DNA of 64,000 bases, from assembly GCF_013623835.1 (NCBI RefSeq), contig NZ_JABKDE010000008.1, positions 62,001 through 126,000 of the forward strand, read 5' to 3'. The translations under genes and the position numbers were made by a program. This document shows positions 35,774 to 44,734 of the stretch, piece after piece. Every line of letters starts with the position of its first letter. The first letter of the stretch is position 1. The notes below the pieces were generated by a model. It was not told the DNA's origin. It did no database searches and saw nothing but the letters and a program-made list of their open reading frames with translations. Source of the stretch: Brevibacterium oceani. GTDB lineage: Bacteria > Actinomycetota > Actinomycetes > Actinomycetales > Brevibacteriaceae.

Positions 35774-36677
35774 TCCTGGTCAATTGGGCGGCGACGAATG
35801 CCACCTGCTCCTCATCAGCTGGGAGCAGCGGCATGCGCACGTCGCGGTTGTCGAGTATTCCTTGGGCCTGCAATGCGGCCTTCGCCGAGATCACTCCCGG
35901 CATGTGGTTCATGAGCGCATCCACGACGTCCGCGGTGTCGCGGGAGAGGATGCGTGCGGTGTTGAGGTCGTTGTTCGCCACTGCTCGGACCATCTGGGCG
36001 AAGCGGTCGGAGCAGACGTGTCCGGCCACGGACACGAGGCCGAGCGCGCCGAGGGAGAGCAGCGGCAGGTTGAGTGCGTCCTCGCCGGAGTAGTAGACCA
36101 GCGACGAGTTGTTCATCACGAACGAGGAGGCGAAGAGGTCGCCCTTGGCGTCCTTGACCGCGAGAATGTTCGGGTGGTCGGACAGCCGCAGCAGCGTGTC
36201 GGTGATGATCGGGGCACCGGCGCGGCCGGGAATGTCGTAGAGCATCACCGGCAGGTCGGTCGAGTCCGCGGCGGCGCGCATATGCGCTTCGATCGCCGGC
36301 TGGGTCGGCTTCGAATAGTAGGGAGTGACGATGAGGATGCCGTCGGCTCCCGCGGCCGCGGAGCGCTGCGAGAGGTCGATGGTGTGCGCGGTGACGTTGT
36401 TGCCGGTGCCGGCGATGATCTTCGCGCGGTTGCCGATGACTCCGCGGACGACGCGGAGGAGTTCGATCTTCTCATCGTCGGTCGTCGTCGGTGATTCTCC
36501 TGTGGTGCCGGAGACGACGAGCATGTCGTTTCCGAGTTCGACGAGGTGGTTCGCCACCTTCTCGACGGCCGGATAGTCGATGCTGCCGTCACGCTTGAAC
36601 GGCGTCACCATTGCCGTGCCGACGGTACCGAACGCATCAATGGCAGTCGCTGCTGCCTGGTCACCGAGAATCGCCAT
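35754..36677 (-). CDS. dapA: 4-hydroxy-tetrahydrodipicolinate synthase
   Basis: 307 aa. Condenses pyruvate with aspartate semialdehyde. The Schiff-base Lys is in NILAVKDAKGD, the catalytic Tyr in MLYDIPGRAG, and SGTTGESPTT is the substrate loop. It is co-translated with rnj. Its usual partner dapB lies about 6 kb away at 42.6-43.3 kb, separated by accessory genes. Confidence 0.96.
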   Translation of the reverse strand: MAILGDQAAATAIDAFGTVGTAMVTPFKRDGSIDYPAVEKVANHLVELGNDMLVVSGTTGESPTTTDDEKIELLRVVRGVIGNRAKIIAGTGNNVTAHTIDLSQRSAAAGADGILIVTPYYSKPTQPAIEAHMRAAADSTDLPVMLYDIPGRAGAPIITDTLLRLSDHPNILAVKDAKGDLFASSFVMNNSSLVYYSGEDALNLPLLSLGALGLVSVAGHVCSDRFAQMVRAVANNDLNTARILSRDTADVVDALMNHMPGVISAKAALQAQGILDNRDVRMPLLPADEEQVAFVAAQLTRSGYLSE

Positions 36678-36916
36678 GCCCCCAGGATACCGCCCACACC
36701 CGCCGGGCCGTGCAGTGGCCCATCCGCGTTGCGGATGATGTTCGCCTCCCCTCTCCAGCGTATGTGGCCAGGGTTTCCCGCCCGGTCCCCCGCGCTCACG
36801 CTTCGGCCCTCCCCCCGCCGAGGCGGCCGTGCTCCTGGCATGATGAGAGACAGATCACAGGTGGTGGTCCGAAATCGTCTACGCTGGGAGCCTGCCCGCC
36901 ACCGAAGGAGCTTTCG

Positions 36917-38242
36917 ATGACCCGCACCCGCATCCGCGATTTCCACGATGACGATCTCGACGGGATCATCCGCCTCGTCGAGGCGGCCGAGCAGGAGGCC
37001 ATGACCGGTTCTGTTCCCGCCCCTGCCTTGTATCCGCTGTCCGAGGTCCTTGCCTCCTGTCAACGCAATCAGGCCGTCGTCGCCGTCCGGGACGAGGAGA
37101 TCGTCGGTGCTGCCGTGGGCCGGGCCGCGCACGGACAGGGGGCGATCGTGTTCTTCCACGTGCTCGACTCCGTGCGCGATGATCCGGAGCAGGGCACCCG
37201 CGCCGAGGCGGGGCTGCTCGATGCTCTCGAACGCCGTCTCATGCCGCTGGGGTTGGGCAAGCTGTCGATGCTCGTGCCGGGCTCCACCTCGGCGTTCGCC
37301 GCCCTGCTGGGCAACGGGTTCGAAGCCCGGCCGGAGCTGGAGTACGTCGAGCGGCACCTGCCTGTCCAACGTCGGGAGCTCGATCGGCTCAAGGCGGTGG
37401 GAGGTCGGGTGCTGCCGCGGCACCTGTGGGATTCGGTCAGCGGGATGCAGGAGGAGAAGGACATGCTCGAGGACCGCCTCGTCGTGCCTTTGGCCGAACC
37501 TGATCTGGCGGATCATTTCGGGGTCGTCCCGCCTCGGGCGGTGATGCTCTTCGGCCCTCCGGGGACGGGGAAGACGACGTTCGCGAAGGCGGTGGCCTCA
37601 CGTCTGGACTGGCCGTTCGTCGAGGTCTTCCCCTCGCGTCTGTCCGGGGAGCCCGGCGGTGTGGCCGCGGGGCTGCGGTCGACGTTCGAGCAGATCAACG
37701 AACTCGAGCATGCGGTCGTGTTCATCGACGAGGTCGAGGAGATCGCATCAAAGCGCGGGGGTGAGCCGCCGTCGCCGACGCAGGGGGTGACGAACGAGCT
37801 GCTCAAGCAGGTCGCGGAGTTCCGGGATCGGGAGGGCAGGCTGCTCATCTGTGCGACGAACTTCGTGCGCGCCCTCGATGCGGCGTTCCTCCGCCACGGT
37901 CGCTTCGACTATGTCATTCCCATCGGGCTGCCCGATGCCACGGCCAGGGAGGCGATCTGGTCGCGCTACATCCCCGAGCACACGGTCTCTGCTGTCGATC
38001 TCCCGGTGCTTGTCGATGCCAGTGACGGGCTGACCCCGGCCGATATCGAATATGCCGCCCGGCGTGCCTCGCAGGAGGCGCTGGCGTCGGCACTACGTCA
38101 GCAGCAGGTCGACATTGCGTCGCGCACGGATGTGCTCTCGACCAATGACTACCTCGAGGCGCTGCGTGCGACCCGGGCGACGGTGTCCGAGGAGACGGCC
38201 CGGGAATTCGGCGAAGATGTGGAGACCATCGCAAGGCTGTGA
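36917..38242 (+). CDS. GNAT acetyltransferase-AAA+ ATPase fusion
   Basis: 441 aa from ATG 36917, behind GAAGGAG. Residues 1-155 form a GNAT-like fold (TRIRDFHDDDLDGIIRLVEAAE; LGNGFEARPELEYVERHLP), although the acetyl-CoA loop is weak. Residues ~175-400 are an AAA+ module with Walker A GPPGTGKT near 215, Walker B VVFIDEVEE near 268 and sensor-1 CATNF. HGRFDYVIP follows, as in Cdc48/FtsH-like ATPases. Single-ring AAA proteins of this type often act as unfoldases, but the target is unknown. It is divergent from dapA. Confidence 0.8.
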   Translation: MTRTRIRDFHDDDLDGIIRLVEAAEQEAMTGSVPAPALYPLSEVLASCQRNQAVVAVRDEEIVGAAVGRAAHGQGAIVFFHVLDSVRDDPEQGTRAEAGLLDALERRLMPLGLGKLSMLVPGSTSAFAALLGNGFEARPELEYVERHLPVQRRELDRLKAVGGRVLPRHLWDSVSGMQEEKDMLEDRLVVPLAEPDLADHFGVVPPRAVMLFGPPGTGKTTFAKAVASRLDWPFVEVFPSRLSGEPGGVAAGLRSTFEQINELEHAVVFIDEVEEIASKRGGEPPSPTQGVTNELLKQVAEFRDREGRLLICATNFVRALDAAFLRHGRFDYVIPIGLPDATAREAIWSRYIPEHTVSAVDLPVLVDASDGLTPADIEYAARRASQEALASALRQQQVDIASRTDVLSTNDYLEALRATRATVSEETAREFGEDVETIARL

Positions 38243-38247
38243 GGGGT

Positions 38248-38934
38248 CTAGCCTTCGATTATCGGTGCGCAGATGCAGACTCGATTGCCATCAGGGTCGT
38301 CGAGCACCCACTATGATGGTGCGGCTGCGTCGCTGACGAGTCGTCCGCCGGCGGCGCGAGCGGAGCCGATCCGTTTCTTGACCTCGTCGTGGCCGACCCA
38401 GACGTCGAGGTGCCAGCGTTGCGGAATCTCAGTTGCGGGCAGTGGGAAGCGGCTGTCCGTCCGCGGCTCTTGCCACCACAGCCCTGTGTTCACCTGCCCG
38501 GTCGGGTCGACGAGGCCCCCGTTGGCATGGACCCTGTCGAATTCGGCATCGAGGAGGGCCGCGTAGAATCCTGCCACCCGGGCTCCCGAGGTCGTGTTGA
38601 GAGCGAATTCCGCCTGCTGCAGGCTCGCTGGTTCGGCATGAAGCTCCTGTTCGGCGGCGAGTTCGCTGATGGCGCGAGCAAGGTCGAGATCGTCGCGACT
38701 GACCCCTCGTCCGGCTTCGCTGCTCAGGGTGACGACAACGTTGGAAGCGGTCAGCGTGATCTCGGGCGCGAGGCCGGCTCGCTCCGACGCCTCCCCGACA
38801 GCTCCGGCGAATTCCAGCGCTTCGGCGAAGTTCGCGGTGAGGAAGCGTGCGCGAATCGGTCCGGCCAGCTGTCGCCAGTCGCTCAGTCCTGCCGCGTTGA
38901 TCTGTGCGCTGCTGAGTGCGTCCGATGAACCCAT
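38248..38934 (-). pseudogene. PCD-like/VOC two-domain protein interrupted by amber codon
   Basis: The frame from ATG 38934 encodes a pterin-carbinolamine-dehydratase-like N-terminal half (GLSDWRQLAGPIRARFLTANFAEALEFAGAVGEASERAG). A VOC domain follows (VDPTGQVNTGLWWQEP; RWHLDVWVGHDEVKKRI; AAGGRLVSDAAAPS). A TAG at 38311-38313 stops it, but the same frame continues WVLDDPDGNRVCICAPIIEG to TAG 38248. That continuation is the family's conserved C-terminus, and its end lies 5 bp from the AAA+ gene stop. TGG to TAG mutation is the simplest reading; a 207-aa truncated product or readthrough is possible. Confidence 0.78.
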
Positions 38935-39057
38935 ACCGTGTTACCCCCTCGTCGCACAGTTTCAGCTCACTCTAATCGGACCCGACCAGGTCGACAATAG
39001 GGATACATATCAAGCCGCCCTGATGTCTGACGGGTTTGCGGCAGTTACTCTGGAGCC

Positions 39058-39801
39058 ATGCCTGATGCCCTCTTTTCACATTCCCGACTCGCACGTGTCT
39101 ATGACCCGCTCGATCCCGACCGATCGGACCTGGACACATATGTGAATCTGGTAGCCGAGTTCGGAGCGGAGACCGTGCTCGACGTCGGTTGCGGCACGGG
39201 GGAACTCATCACTCGGCTTGTCGATATGGATGTCGAGGCTCTCGGCGTCGATCCCGCTCAAGCCTCCGTGGACGTTGCACAGTCCAAACTGACACAAGGC
39301 ACAGCGGAGTTTGTCGTCGGCACAGCCCCGGACGTGGCTGACGACATTGCCCGGTGGAACTCCTTCGATATGGCAACGATGACTGCGAATGTCGCGCAGG
39401 TCTTCCTCGACGACAGTGACTGGCTTTCCACGTTACGTGCTATTCGATGCTGCCTTCGCCCCGGAGGAAGGCTGGTGTTCGAGACGCGTGACCCGTTTGA
39501 CCGCGCCTGGGAGCGGTGGACCAAAGAGACGACTCGCCGCACCGTCGATCTCGGCGAGGTAGGCATTGTGGAGCAGTGGGTCGCGACGACTCACGTCGAC
39601 GGTGAGTTCGTCACCTTCGAGTCACCGACGATCTTCCACCTCGATGAGGAACACATTGATTCGACGTCAACGCTGCGTTTCAGATCACAACCTGCGGTCG
39701 AGCGGACTCTGTCGGATGCGGGCTTCAGCTACGTTGAGGTTCATGATCTCCCCTATGCTCCCGGACGTGGCTGGCTCTTCATCGCCACTGCCGGGGGCTG
39801 A
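39058..39801 (+). CDS. Class I SAM-dependent methyltransferase
   Basis: 247 aa. SAM-binding motif ETVLDVGCGTGELITRL lies near residue 42, acidic residue LGVDPA near 65, and post-motif LRPGGRLVFETRDPFDRAWERW near 140. It resembles small-molecule methyltransferases of the Methyltransf_25 type; the acceptor is unknown. CTGGAG lies before ATG 39058. It is convergent with the metallopeptidase gene and has no obvious operon partners. Confidence 0.82.
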   Translation: MPDALFSHSRLARVYDPLDPDRSDLDTYVNLVAEFGAETVLDVGCGTGELITRLVDMDVEALGVDPAQASVDVAQSKLTQGTAEFVVGTAPDVADDIARWNSFDMATMTANVAQVFLDDSDWLSTLRAIRCCLRPGGRLVFETRDPFDRAWERWTKETTRRTVDLGEVGIVEQWVATTHVDGEFVTFESPTIFHLDEEHIDSTSTLRFRSQPAVERTLSDAGFSYVEVHDLPYAPGRGWLFIATAGG

Positions 39802-39850
39802 GGAAATCGGGCGCCGAATTCGGGCCGTCGGCACACCCAGAACTCGCGCG

Positions 39851-40729
39851 TCAGAGCTCGTCGCCGGAGACCGCGAAGGTGTCGCAGCTGTTCAAGCCCT
39901 CGTTGTAGCCGGAGGTGAACCATTTCTGGCGCTGTTTGCTCGAGCCGTGGGTGAACGATTCCGGGTTGGAGAACCCCGACTGCTCTTGGATGTGGTCATC
40001 GCCGACGACGAAGGCCGCGTTGAGCGCGTCGTCGAGCTGTTCCTGCGTGGGTTCCTCGAGGTACGGGTTGCCGTTGTCGTCGGTGAGCGTGGTGACATTG
40101 CCGAGCCACGCCCCGGCGTAGCAGTCGGCCTGGAGTTCGGTGCGCACACTGTTGCTCTCGGCCCCGGTGCCGTCGTTGGGGTGTTCGCGCATGACTCCGG
40201 TGATGTTCTGGATGTGGTGGCCCCACTCGTGGCCGACGATGTAGAGCTGGGCGAGTTCGTCGGCGGAAGCGCCGAACTGCTGACGCATGATGTCGAAGAA
40301 GCTCGGGTCGATGTAGACGCCCTGATCGGAGGGGCAGTAGAAGGGACCGACCTGGTTCGACGCGGTGCCGCACGCCGTCGACGTCTGCCCGTCGACAATC
40401 GTCAGCTCCGGCGGCTGATACCCATCGACCTTCTTCTCCCAGTAGTCGTCGAGGATGACCTGAGTCCCGGCCATACGGCAGTCGACATTCGTGTTCGCAT
40501 CCTCGCCGGTGTCGCACTGGGACATGCTGGTCCCGCTCGAGGAATTCTGGCCGCCTCCGTCATCGAGTTCCAACCCGCCCATCAGTCCGGTGACATCGAC
40601 GCCGAGCAGCGGACCGATGAGGAAGACGAGCAGCCCGACGATGCCGACGCCGCCGCCGGCGATCGCGGTGTTGCGGCCGCGCTTGCTCGTCCTGTTGCCG
40701 CTGATATCGGCATTCGGGTTGAAGGTCAT
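39851..40729 (-). CDS. Neutral zinc metallopeptidase (YpfJ family), membrane-anchored
   Basis: 292 aa. A cytoplasmic N-terminus is followed by one TM helix at about 24-46 (IAGGGVGIVGLLVFLIGPLLG), a Gly/Ser linker and an external peptidase domain. It has zinc motif HEWGHHIQN near residue 166 and downstream ADCYAGAW and GSSKQRQKWFTSGYNEG. The predicted metalloproteases in the YpfJ/KPN_02809 group are poorly characterised. Cysteine pairs (CDTGEDANTNVDC; CGTASNQVGPFYC) may form disulfides. Confidence 0.88.
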   Translation of the reverse strand: MTFNPNADISGNRTSKRGRNTAIAGGGVGIVGLLVFLIGPLLGVDVTGLMGGLELDDGGGQNSSSGTSMSQCDTGEDANTNVDCRMAGTQVILDDYWEKKVDGYQPPELTIVDGQTSTACGTASNQVGPFYCPSDQGVYIDPSFFDIMRQQFGASADELAQLYIVGHEWGHHIQNITGVMREHPNDGTGAESNSVRTELQADCYAGAWLGNVTTLTDDNGNPYLEEPTQEQLDDALNAAFVVGDDHIQEQSGFSNPESFTHGSSKQRQKWFTSGYNEGLNSCDTFAVSGDEL

Positions 40730-40800
40730 GGCATAAAGATACCCCGGGCGCGTACCCTCGCGGACGGCACGAGGGGACGAAGTCGTGTGAGAATCGAACC

Positions 40801-42126
40801 ATGAGCTCTCACCCGGCAGACCCTCACCGAGCGCAGGGATCCGACCCAGGCACCACCTCGGCGACGGTGGCGAATCGGCTCAGTCCTGCCGGACGGCTCA
40901 TCGGTCTCGATGCCGCCCGCGGGATCGCCCTGCTGGCGATGATGATCACGCACATCTTCGCACTCGCCGATGACACGGGGATGCCGACGTGGGCAGCGAT
41001 CTTCGCCGGTCGCGCCTCGGCCCTGTTCGCGGTCCTCGCCGGCTGCTCGCTGGTGCTCTCCACCCGCTCCCGATTGGACGGTGCCCATCACAGCCGGGGG
41101 CGACTGCGCGATGCCTTACCGAGCGTGCTCATCCGCGCGGCCGCCATCGTCCTCATCGGACTGTGCCTCGGATCGATCTCCAGCCTGTTGGCGGTCATCC
41201 TCGTCAACTACGGGATCATGTTCGCCCTCGCACTGCTCTTCCTGCGGCTGCGCGCCGGCGCCCTGTTCGCGATCACGGGAGCATGGATGCTCCTGACTCC
41301 CGTGGTCTCGATGTGGGCGCGGTCGACGTTCCTCCTCGAACCGAGCTATCTGCCGATGGGCTTCTTCGACTTCGCCACTCCGGGCACGATGCTCACCGAC
41401 CTTTTCCTCACCGGGTATTACCCAGTGCTCCAGTGGATGTCCTACATTCTGCTGGGCATGGCGGTGGCGAAGCTCGACATCGGCCGACATCTGCTCGGCC
41501 TGTTCACCGTCGGACTCTCACTCTTCGTCGTTGGTCGCGGTTCCTCCTGGCTGCTGCTCAACGTCTTCGGTGGGGATGCGGCACTTGTCGAGGACTCACA
41601 GATGTGGGGCATCGATCTCACCGCGGCCTTGTTCACCGGCAGCTATGGGGTGACTCCGGCGACCTCGTGGTGGTGGCTGGCGATCGCGGGACCGCATTCG
41701 GCGACGCCGTTCGACCTGCTCTCCACGGCCGGAACGGCGGTGATGACGATCGTGGCGTGCCAGGCCGCTGCGGTGCTGTTGGGACACCGGTCGTGGGTGC
41801 TCGCACCGTTGTCGGCGCCGGGATCGATGCCGCTGAGCGTGTATGCCGCGCATGTGGTCCTGCTCGAAATCACCCGGCCGGCCATCGTCGGTGATCCGGC
41901 GGAGGGCGCGGGAACCGTGGCCGAACAGTCCACGGAGTATCTGGTGCACGCGCTGACGTTCGTGCTCATGCCGCTGTTGTGGAAGATGTTCGTCGGTCAG
42001 CGCGGGCCCTTGGAAGGTGGGATCGCGGCGATCATCCGGTCGGCATCGCCAGGGTCGGGGACGGGCTCGGCGGGGACGAGGTCGGGTTCGGGGTCGGGAT
42101 CAGCCGCCTCGGCGAACAATTCCTGA
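40801..42126 (+). CDS. HGSNAT/DUF1624-like multi-pass membrane acyltransferase
   Basis: 441 aa with about 10 hydrophobic helices. RLIGLDAARGIALLAMMITHI near residue 33 is the signature of heparan-alpha-glucosaminide N-acetyltransferase-like/DUF1624 proteins, and the second half resembles DUF418 (PLSVYAAHVVLLEI). Such proteins are thought to move acetyl groups onto cell-surface sugars or to support export. The C-terminus is Gly/Ser-rich. It is divergent from the metallopeptidase gene and convergent with the TPR gene. Confidence 0.8.
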   Translation: MSSHPADPHRAQGSDPGTTSATVANRLSPAGRLIGLDAARGIALLAMMITHIFALADDTGMPTWAAIFAGRASALFAVLAGCSLVLSTRSRLDGAHHSRGRLRDALPSVLIRAAAIVLIGLCLGSISSLLAVILVNYGIMFALALLFLRLRAGALFAITGAWMLLTPVVSMWARSTFLLEPSYLPMGFFDFATPGTMLTDLFLTGYYPVLQWMSYILLGMAVAKLDIGRHLLGLFTVGLSLFVVGRGSSWLLLNVFGGDAALVEDSQMWGIDLTAALFTGSYGVTPATSWWWLAIAGPHSATPFDLLSTAGTAVMTIVACQAAAVLLGHRSWVLAPLSAPGSMPLSVYAAHVVLLEITRPAIVGDPAEGAGTVAEQSTEYLVHALTFVLMPLLWKMFVGQRGPLEGGIAAIIRSASPGSGTGSAGTRSGSGSGSAASANNS

Positions 42127-42132
42127 CCGCGA

Positions 42133-42591
42133 TCAAGCGCCCTGCTTTTGCCCCTCACGGAACAGGGCGATCGACTTGCGCATCGTGGCGCGGGCGCGTT
42201 TGCGGTCGCCGCTGGCGTCGTAGGCGCAGGAGAGGCGGAACCAGGATCGCCAGTCATCCGGTGCGGCCTCGGCTTCGGCCTGGTACTTCACGAATTCCTC
42301 ATCGGCGGCCTCACGGATGATCTTCCCGCCTGGTGTCCGCGGCAGATCATCGACGGGCAGTCCGCCCTCGTCGCCGAGGATGCGGGCGAGTTTCTCGGTC
42401 CTCGCACCGAAGATGAGTTCGACGATGAGCGTCCAGGCGCCGATGATCGGCAGCACGAACAGGGCGATGCCCATGATGCGCGGGATGAGGTCGGGTTCGC
42501 GCACGAGGATCCAGGCCCGCTGTCCCATGAGGACGAAGTAGAAGACGAGGACGACGGAGACGACGATCGCTCCGATCTTGGCCTTCGACAT
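42133..42591 (-). CDS. Membrane protein with TPR-like C-terminus, dapB-linked
   Basis: 152 aa. Two TM helices lie at about 5-25 and 38-62. A cytoplasmic tail ends DWRSWFRLSCAYDASGDRKRARATMRKSIALF, a single TPR-like helix pair. ATG 42591 overlaps the dapB stop (TGATG). Similar proteins accompany dapB in Micrococcales; function is unknown. Confidence 0.78.
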   Translation of the reverse strand: MSKAKIGAIVVSVVLVFYFVLMGQRAWILVREPDLIPRIMGIALFVLPIIGAWTLIVELIFGARTEKLARILGDEGGLPVDDLPRTPGGKIIREAADEEFVKYQAEAEAAPDDWRSWFRLSCAYDASGDRKRARATMRKSIALFREGQKQGA

Positions 42592-43337
42592 CAGAGGTCG
42601 AGCATGTTCTCGAGGCCGTGGATGAGCCCCGTATAGTCGGCGATCGAGCGGACCGCAGTGACGATGCCCGGCATGAACGCCGAGGTGGAGTGCGAGTCGG
42701 TGCGGATGGTCAGGGCTTCACCATCGGAGCCGAAGTGGATCTCCTCGTGGGCGTTCATGCCCTGCTGCCGGATGGCGTGGACGTGGATGCCGTCGATGAC
42801 CGCTCCCCGGGCACCCAGCGGGTCGGATTCCGTGGAGTCGGGGACGGCCGGGAGTCCGGCTGAATTGCGGGCGGCGGCGATGCGCTGGGCCGTGTGGTTC
42901 GCGGTGCCTGAGGGGGCATCAAGTTTGCGGGTGTGGTGGGTTTCGACGACCTCGGCAGAGTCGAAGTAGGGGGCGGCGAGTTCGGCGAAGCGCATCGCCA
43001 GGACCGCACCGATCGAGAAGTTCGGGGCGATGAGGACCGCGGTCTTCGGGTGGTCCTTGAGTGTGCCTTCGAGGCGGGCCAGTCGGTCGTTGTCCCAGCC
43101 GGTGGTGCCGACGACGGTGTCGATGTCATGTTCGACGAGGAAGGTGACGTTGTCCTCGGTGGACTTCGGGACGGTGAGTTCGACGGCGACGTCGACATTC
43201 TTCTCGAGCAGGGCCTCGAGCGAGTCGCTGCTGCCGAGTGCGGCGACGAGCTCGAGGCCATCGGCAGCCTCGATCGCATCGACGGCATGGGATCCCATCC
43301 GCCCTTTGGCTCCGATGACGGCTACGCGAATGCTCAT
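42591..43337 (-). CDS. dapB: 4-hydroxy-tetrahydrodipicolinate reductase
   Basis: 248 aa. Reduces the DapA product with NAD(P)H. The Rossmann motif VIGAKGRMG lies at the N-terminus. The catalytic signature ETHHTRKLDAPSGTA lies near residue 130, with its His pair and Lys intact. GAGGAG lies upstream of ATG 43337. It is coupled to the downstream TPR gene. Confidence 0.96.
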   Translation of the reverse strand: MSIRVAVIGAKGRMGSHAVDAIEAADGLELVAALGSSDSLEALLEKNVDVAVELTVPKSTEDNVTFLVEHDIDTVVGTTGWDNDRLARLEGTLKDHPKTAVLIAPNFSIGAVLAMRFAELAAPYFDSAEVVETHHTRKLDAPSGTANHTAQRIAAARNSAGLPAVPDSTESDPLGARGAVIDGIHVHAIRQQGMNAHEEIHFGSDGEALTIRTDSHSTSAFMPGIVTAVRSIADYTGLIHGLENMLDL

Positions 43338-43443
43338 ATGTCTGTGACTCCTCGTGTGACGATCCCTGCGATCTCCGCTCGCCAGTCTAGCGACCCTGAG
43401 GGTGTCTCCTCACATCCGGTGACCCAAAGAACACTCCCATTTG

Positions 43444-43499
43444 CTACCCGACGGCGGCGCAGCAACCTGGCGCGAGGTATCTGGGCTCCCGTCGGGTAG
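43444..43499. repeat. Palindromic repeat, family B copy 1 (imperfect)
   Basis: Outer 11-bp perfect arms CTACCCGACGG / CCGTCGGGTAG and a partly paired inner segment around GGCGCG. It lies just after the merR stop and before dapB, so it probably terminates merR. It is related to the perfect repeat at 45336. Confidence 0.75.
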
Positions 43500-43520
43500 T
43501 TCTGGAGGGCAGATGCAGGG

Positions 43521-43892
43521 TCAGCGGCCACCGGAAGCGAACGACGAACAGGCCGGACAGTCGTTGATCAGCGGATGCGTGCATTCGAGCACATGGCCGA
43601 GGTATCCGGCCGACGCATTGAGAAGTTCTCGTTGACGGAGGATCTCATCACGCTGAGCGGCTACGAGTTCGACCTTCTCATCGCGAGTTCCGTTGAGCAG
43701 GCGTGCGATCACAGGCAGAGGCATTCCCGCTTTCTGACATCTCAACGCAATTGTCACAAGACCGAGTTGCTGAGCGTTGTATTGCCGCGCTCCACCGGCC
43801 GTCCGAGGCGGATCTATGACGCCCTCGCCCTCCCAGTGCCTGAGCAGGTGTGTGCTCACCCCAAGATATTCTGCGGCTTCTCCGATCCTCAT
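43521..43892 (-). CDS. MerR-family regulator
   Basis: 123 aa from ATG 43892. An N-terminal MerR HTH (MRIGEAAEYLGVSTHLLRHWEGEGVIDPPRT) is followed by a coiled-coil dimer helix. The C-terminus carries Cys residues (LECTHPLINDCPACSSFASGG), a possible metal or thiol sensor. Longer upstream frames were rejected because they cross the divergent promoter. It likely controls the divergent MBL-fold gene through the 19-bp-spacer promoter. Confidence 0.87.
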   Translation of the reverse strand: MRIGEAAEYLGVSTHLLRHWEGEGVIDPPRTAGGARQYNAQQLGLVTIALRCQKAGMPLPVIARLLNGTRDEKVELVAAQRDEILRQRELLNASAGYLGHVLECTHPLINDCPACSSFASGGR

Positions 43893-43905
43893 GGCGTCAT
43901 GGTAG

Positions 43906-43936
43906 TTGACTTCGTGTCGACTCGAACTCCTACAGT
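43906..43936 (+). promoter_or_regulatory. MerR-type promoter/operator of the MBL gene
   Basis: TTGACT (-35) and TACAGT (-10) are separated by 19 bp, the abnormal spacing typical of MerR-activated promoters. A near-perfect palindrome TTCGTGTCGACTCGAA fills the spacer. The -10 box ends 7 nt before the ATG, predicting a leaderless or nearly leaderless mRNA. Confidence 0.7.
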
Positions 43937-43943
43937 CATAGCC

Positions 43944-44702
43944 ATGGACATCGTCGAACTCAACTGCGGGACACTCAACATGCGCGGCGGCGAGGCCGCT
44001 TTCGGAACCGATCACTTCGTCTGCCGTGTGCTCCTCATCAAGGATGGGGCCCGGCTGATCGCGGTGGATTCAGGAATCGGCCACGCCGGAATCGCAGACC
44101 CGGTTTCTCGTTTCGGAAAGCAGTGGCTCGACCTTGCACGCCCGGCCCTCGATCCGGACGAGACGCTGAAATCCCAAGTGACGGCGCACAAGTGGGACCC
44201 GCATTCAGTCACCGACGTCATCGTCACGCATCATCACCGGGACCACGTCGACGGCCTCTCCGACTTTCCGTGGGCACGAATCCATGCTGCCGACGAGTGT
44301 CGCAATGTTGTCCGCGACGGTGGCGCCGGGCTGGTGCCCGCGCAGTGGTCACACGATATCGTCTGGGCGCCGAGTCCCCGACCTGCTCCCGAGTGGCGAG
44401 GATTCGCCACGTTCACATTGGACGGGCTGCCGAATACGATCCGACTCATAGCTCTGGGCGGACATTCACCGGGACACGTAGGGGTTCTCGTCCCTACAGA
44501 CGACCATTTGCTGCTTCACGTCGGCGACGCCTTCCATCATCACACCCAATTGCTGAGTACCGCGCCGGCCGGAGTAGAGGACTTCGCCCGTTCAGTCCAA
44601 TACGACGAAGCCGAACGAATGAGCACGGTCAGGAAGATCGCCACTCTGTCTGGCGACAAAGACATTCGCATCGTCAATTCCCACGACCCCAGTGAGGTGT
44701 AG
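43944..44702 (+). CDS. MBL-fold metallohydrolase
   Basis: 252 aa from ATG 43944. Metal motif THHHRDHVDGLSDF lies near residue 93, GGHSPGHVGVLV near 175 and LLHVGDAFHHH near 193: a full metallo-beta-lactamase-fold ligand set. Substrate is not predictable; lactonase- or glyoxalase-II-like activity is possible. It is controlled by the divergent MerR protein. Confidence 0.87.
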   Translation: MDIVELNCGTLNMRGGEAAFGTDHFVCRVLLIKDGARLIAVDSGIGHAGIADPVSRFGKQWLDLARPALDPDETLKSQVTAHKWDPHSVTDVIVTHHHRDHVDGLSDFPWARIHAADECRNVVRDGGAGLVPAQWSHDIVWAPSPRPAPEWRGFATFTLDGLPNTIRLIALGGHSPGHVGVLVPTDDHLLLHVGDAFHHHTQLLSTAPAGVEDFARSVQYDEAERMSTVRKIATLSGDKDIRIVNSHDPSEV

Positions 44703-44734
44703 TTCTGGGTTCCGGTTGTGGCGCCGCCGATGTT

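Noticed and set aside
11762..38313. Genome-wide reassignment of TAG to an amino acid
   Set aside because: TAG ends the AraC, usp and VOC frames at proper family ends, so it works as a stop. Local readthrough or mutation is the only reasonable reading.
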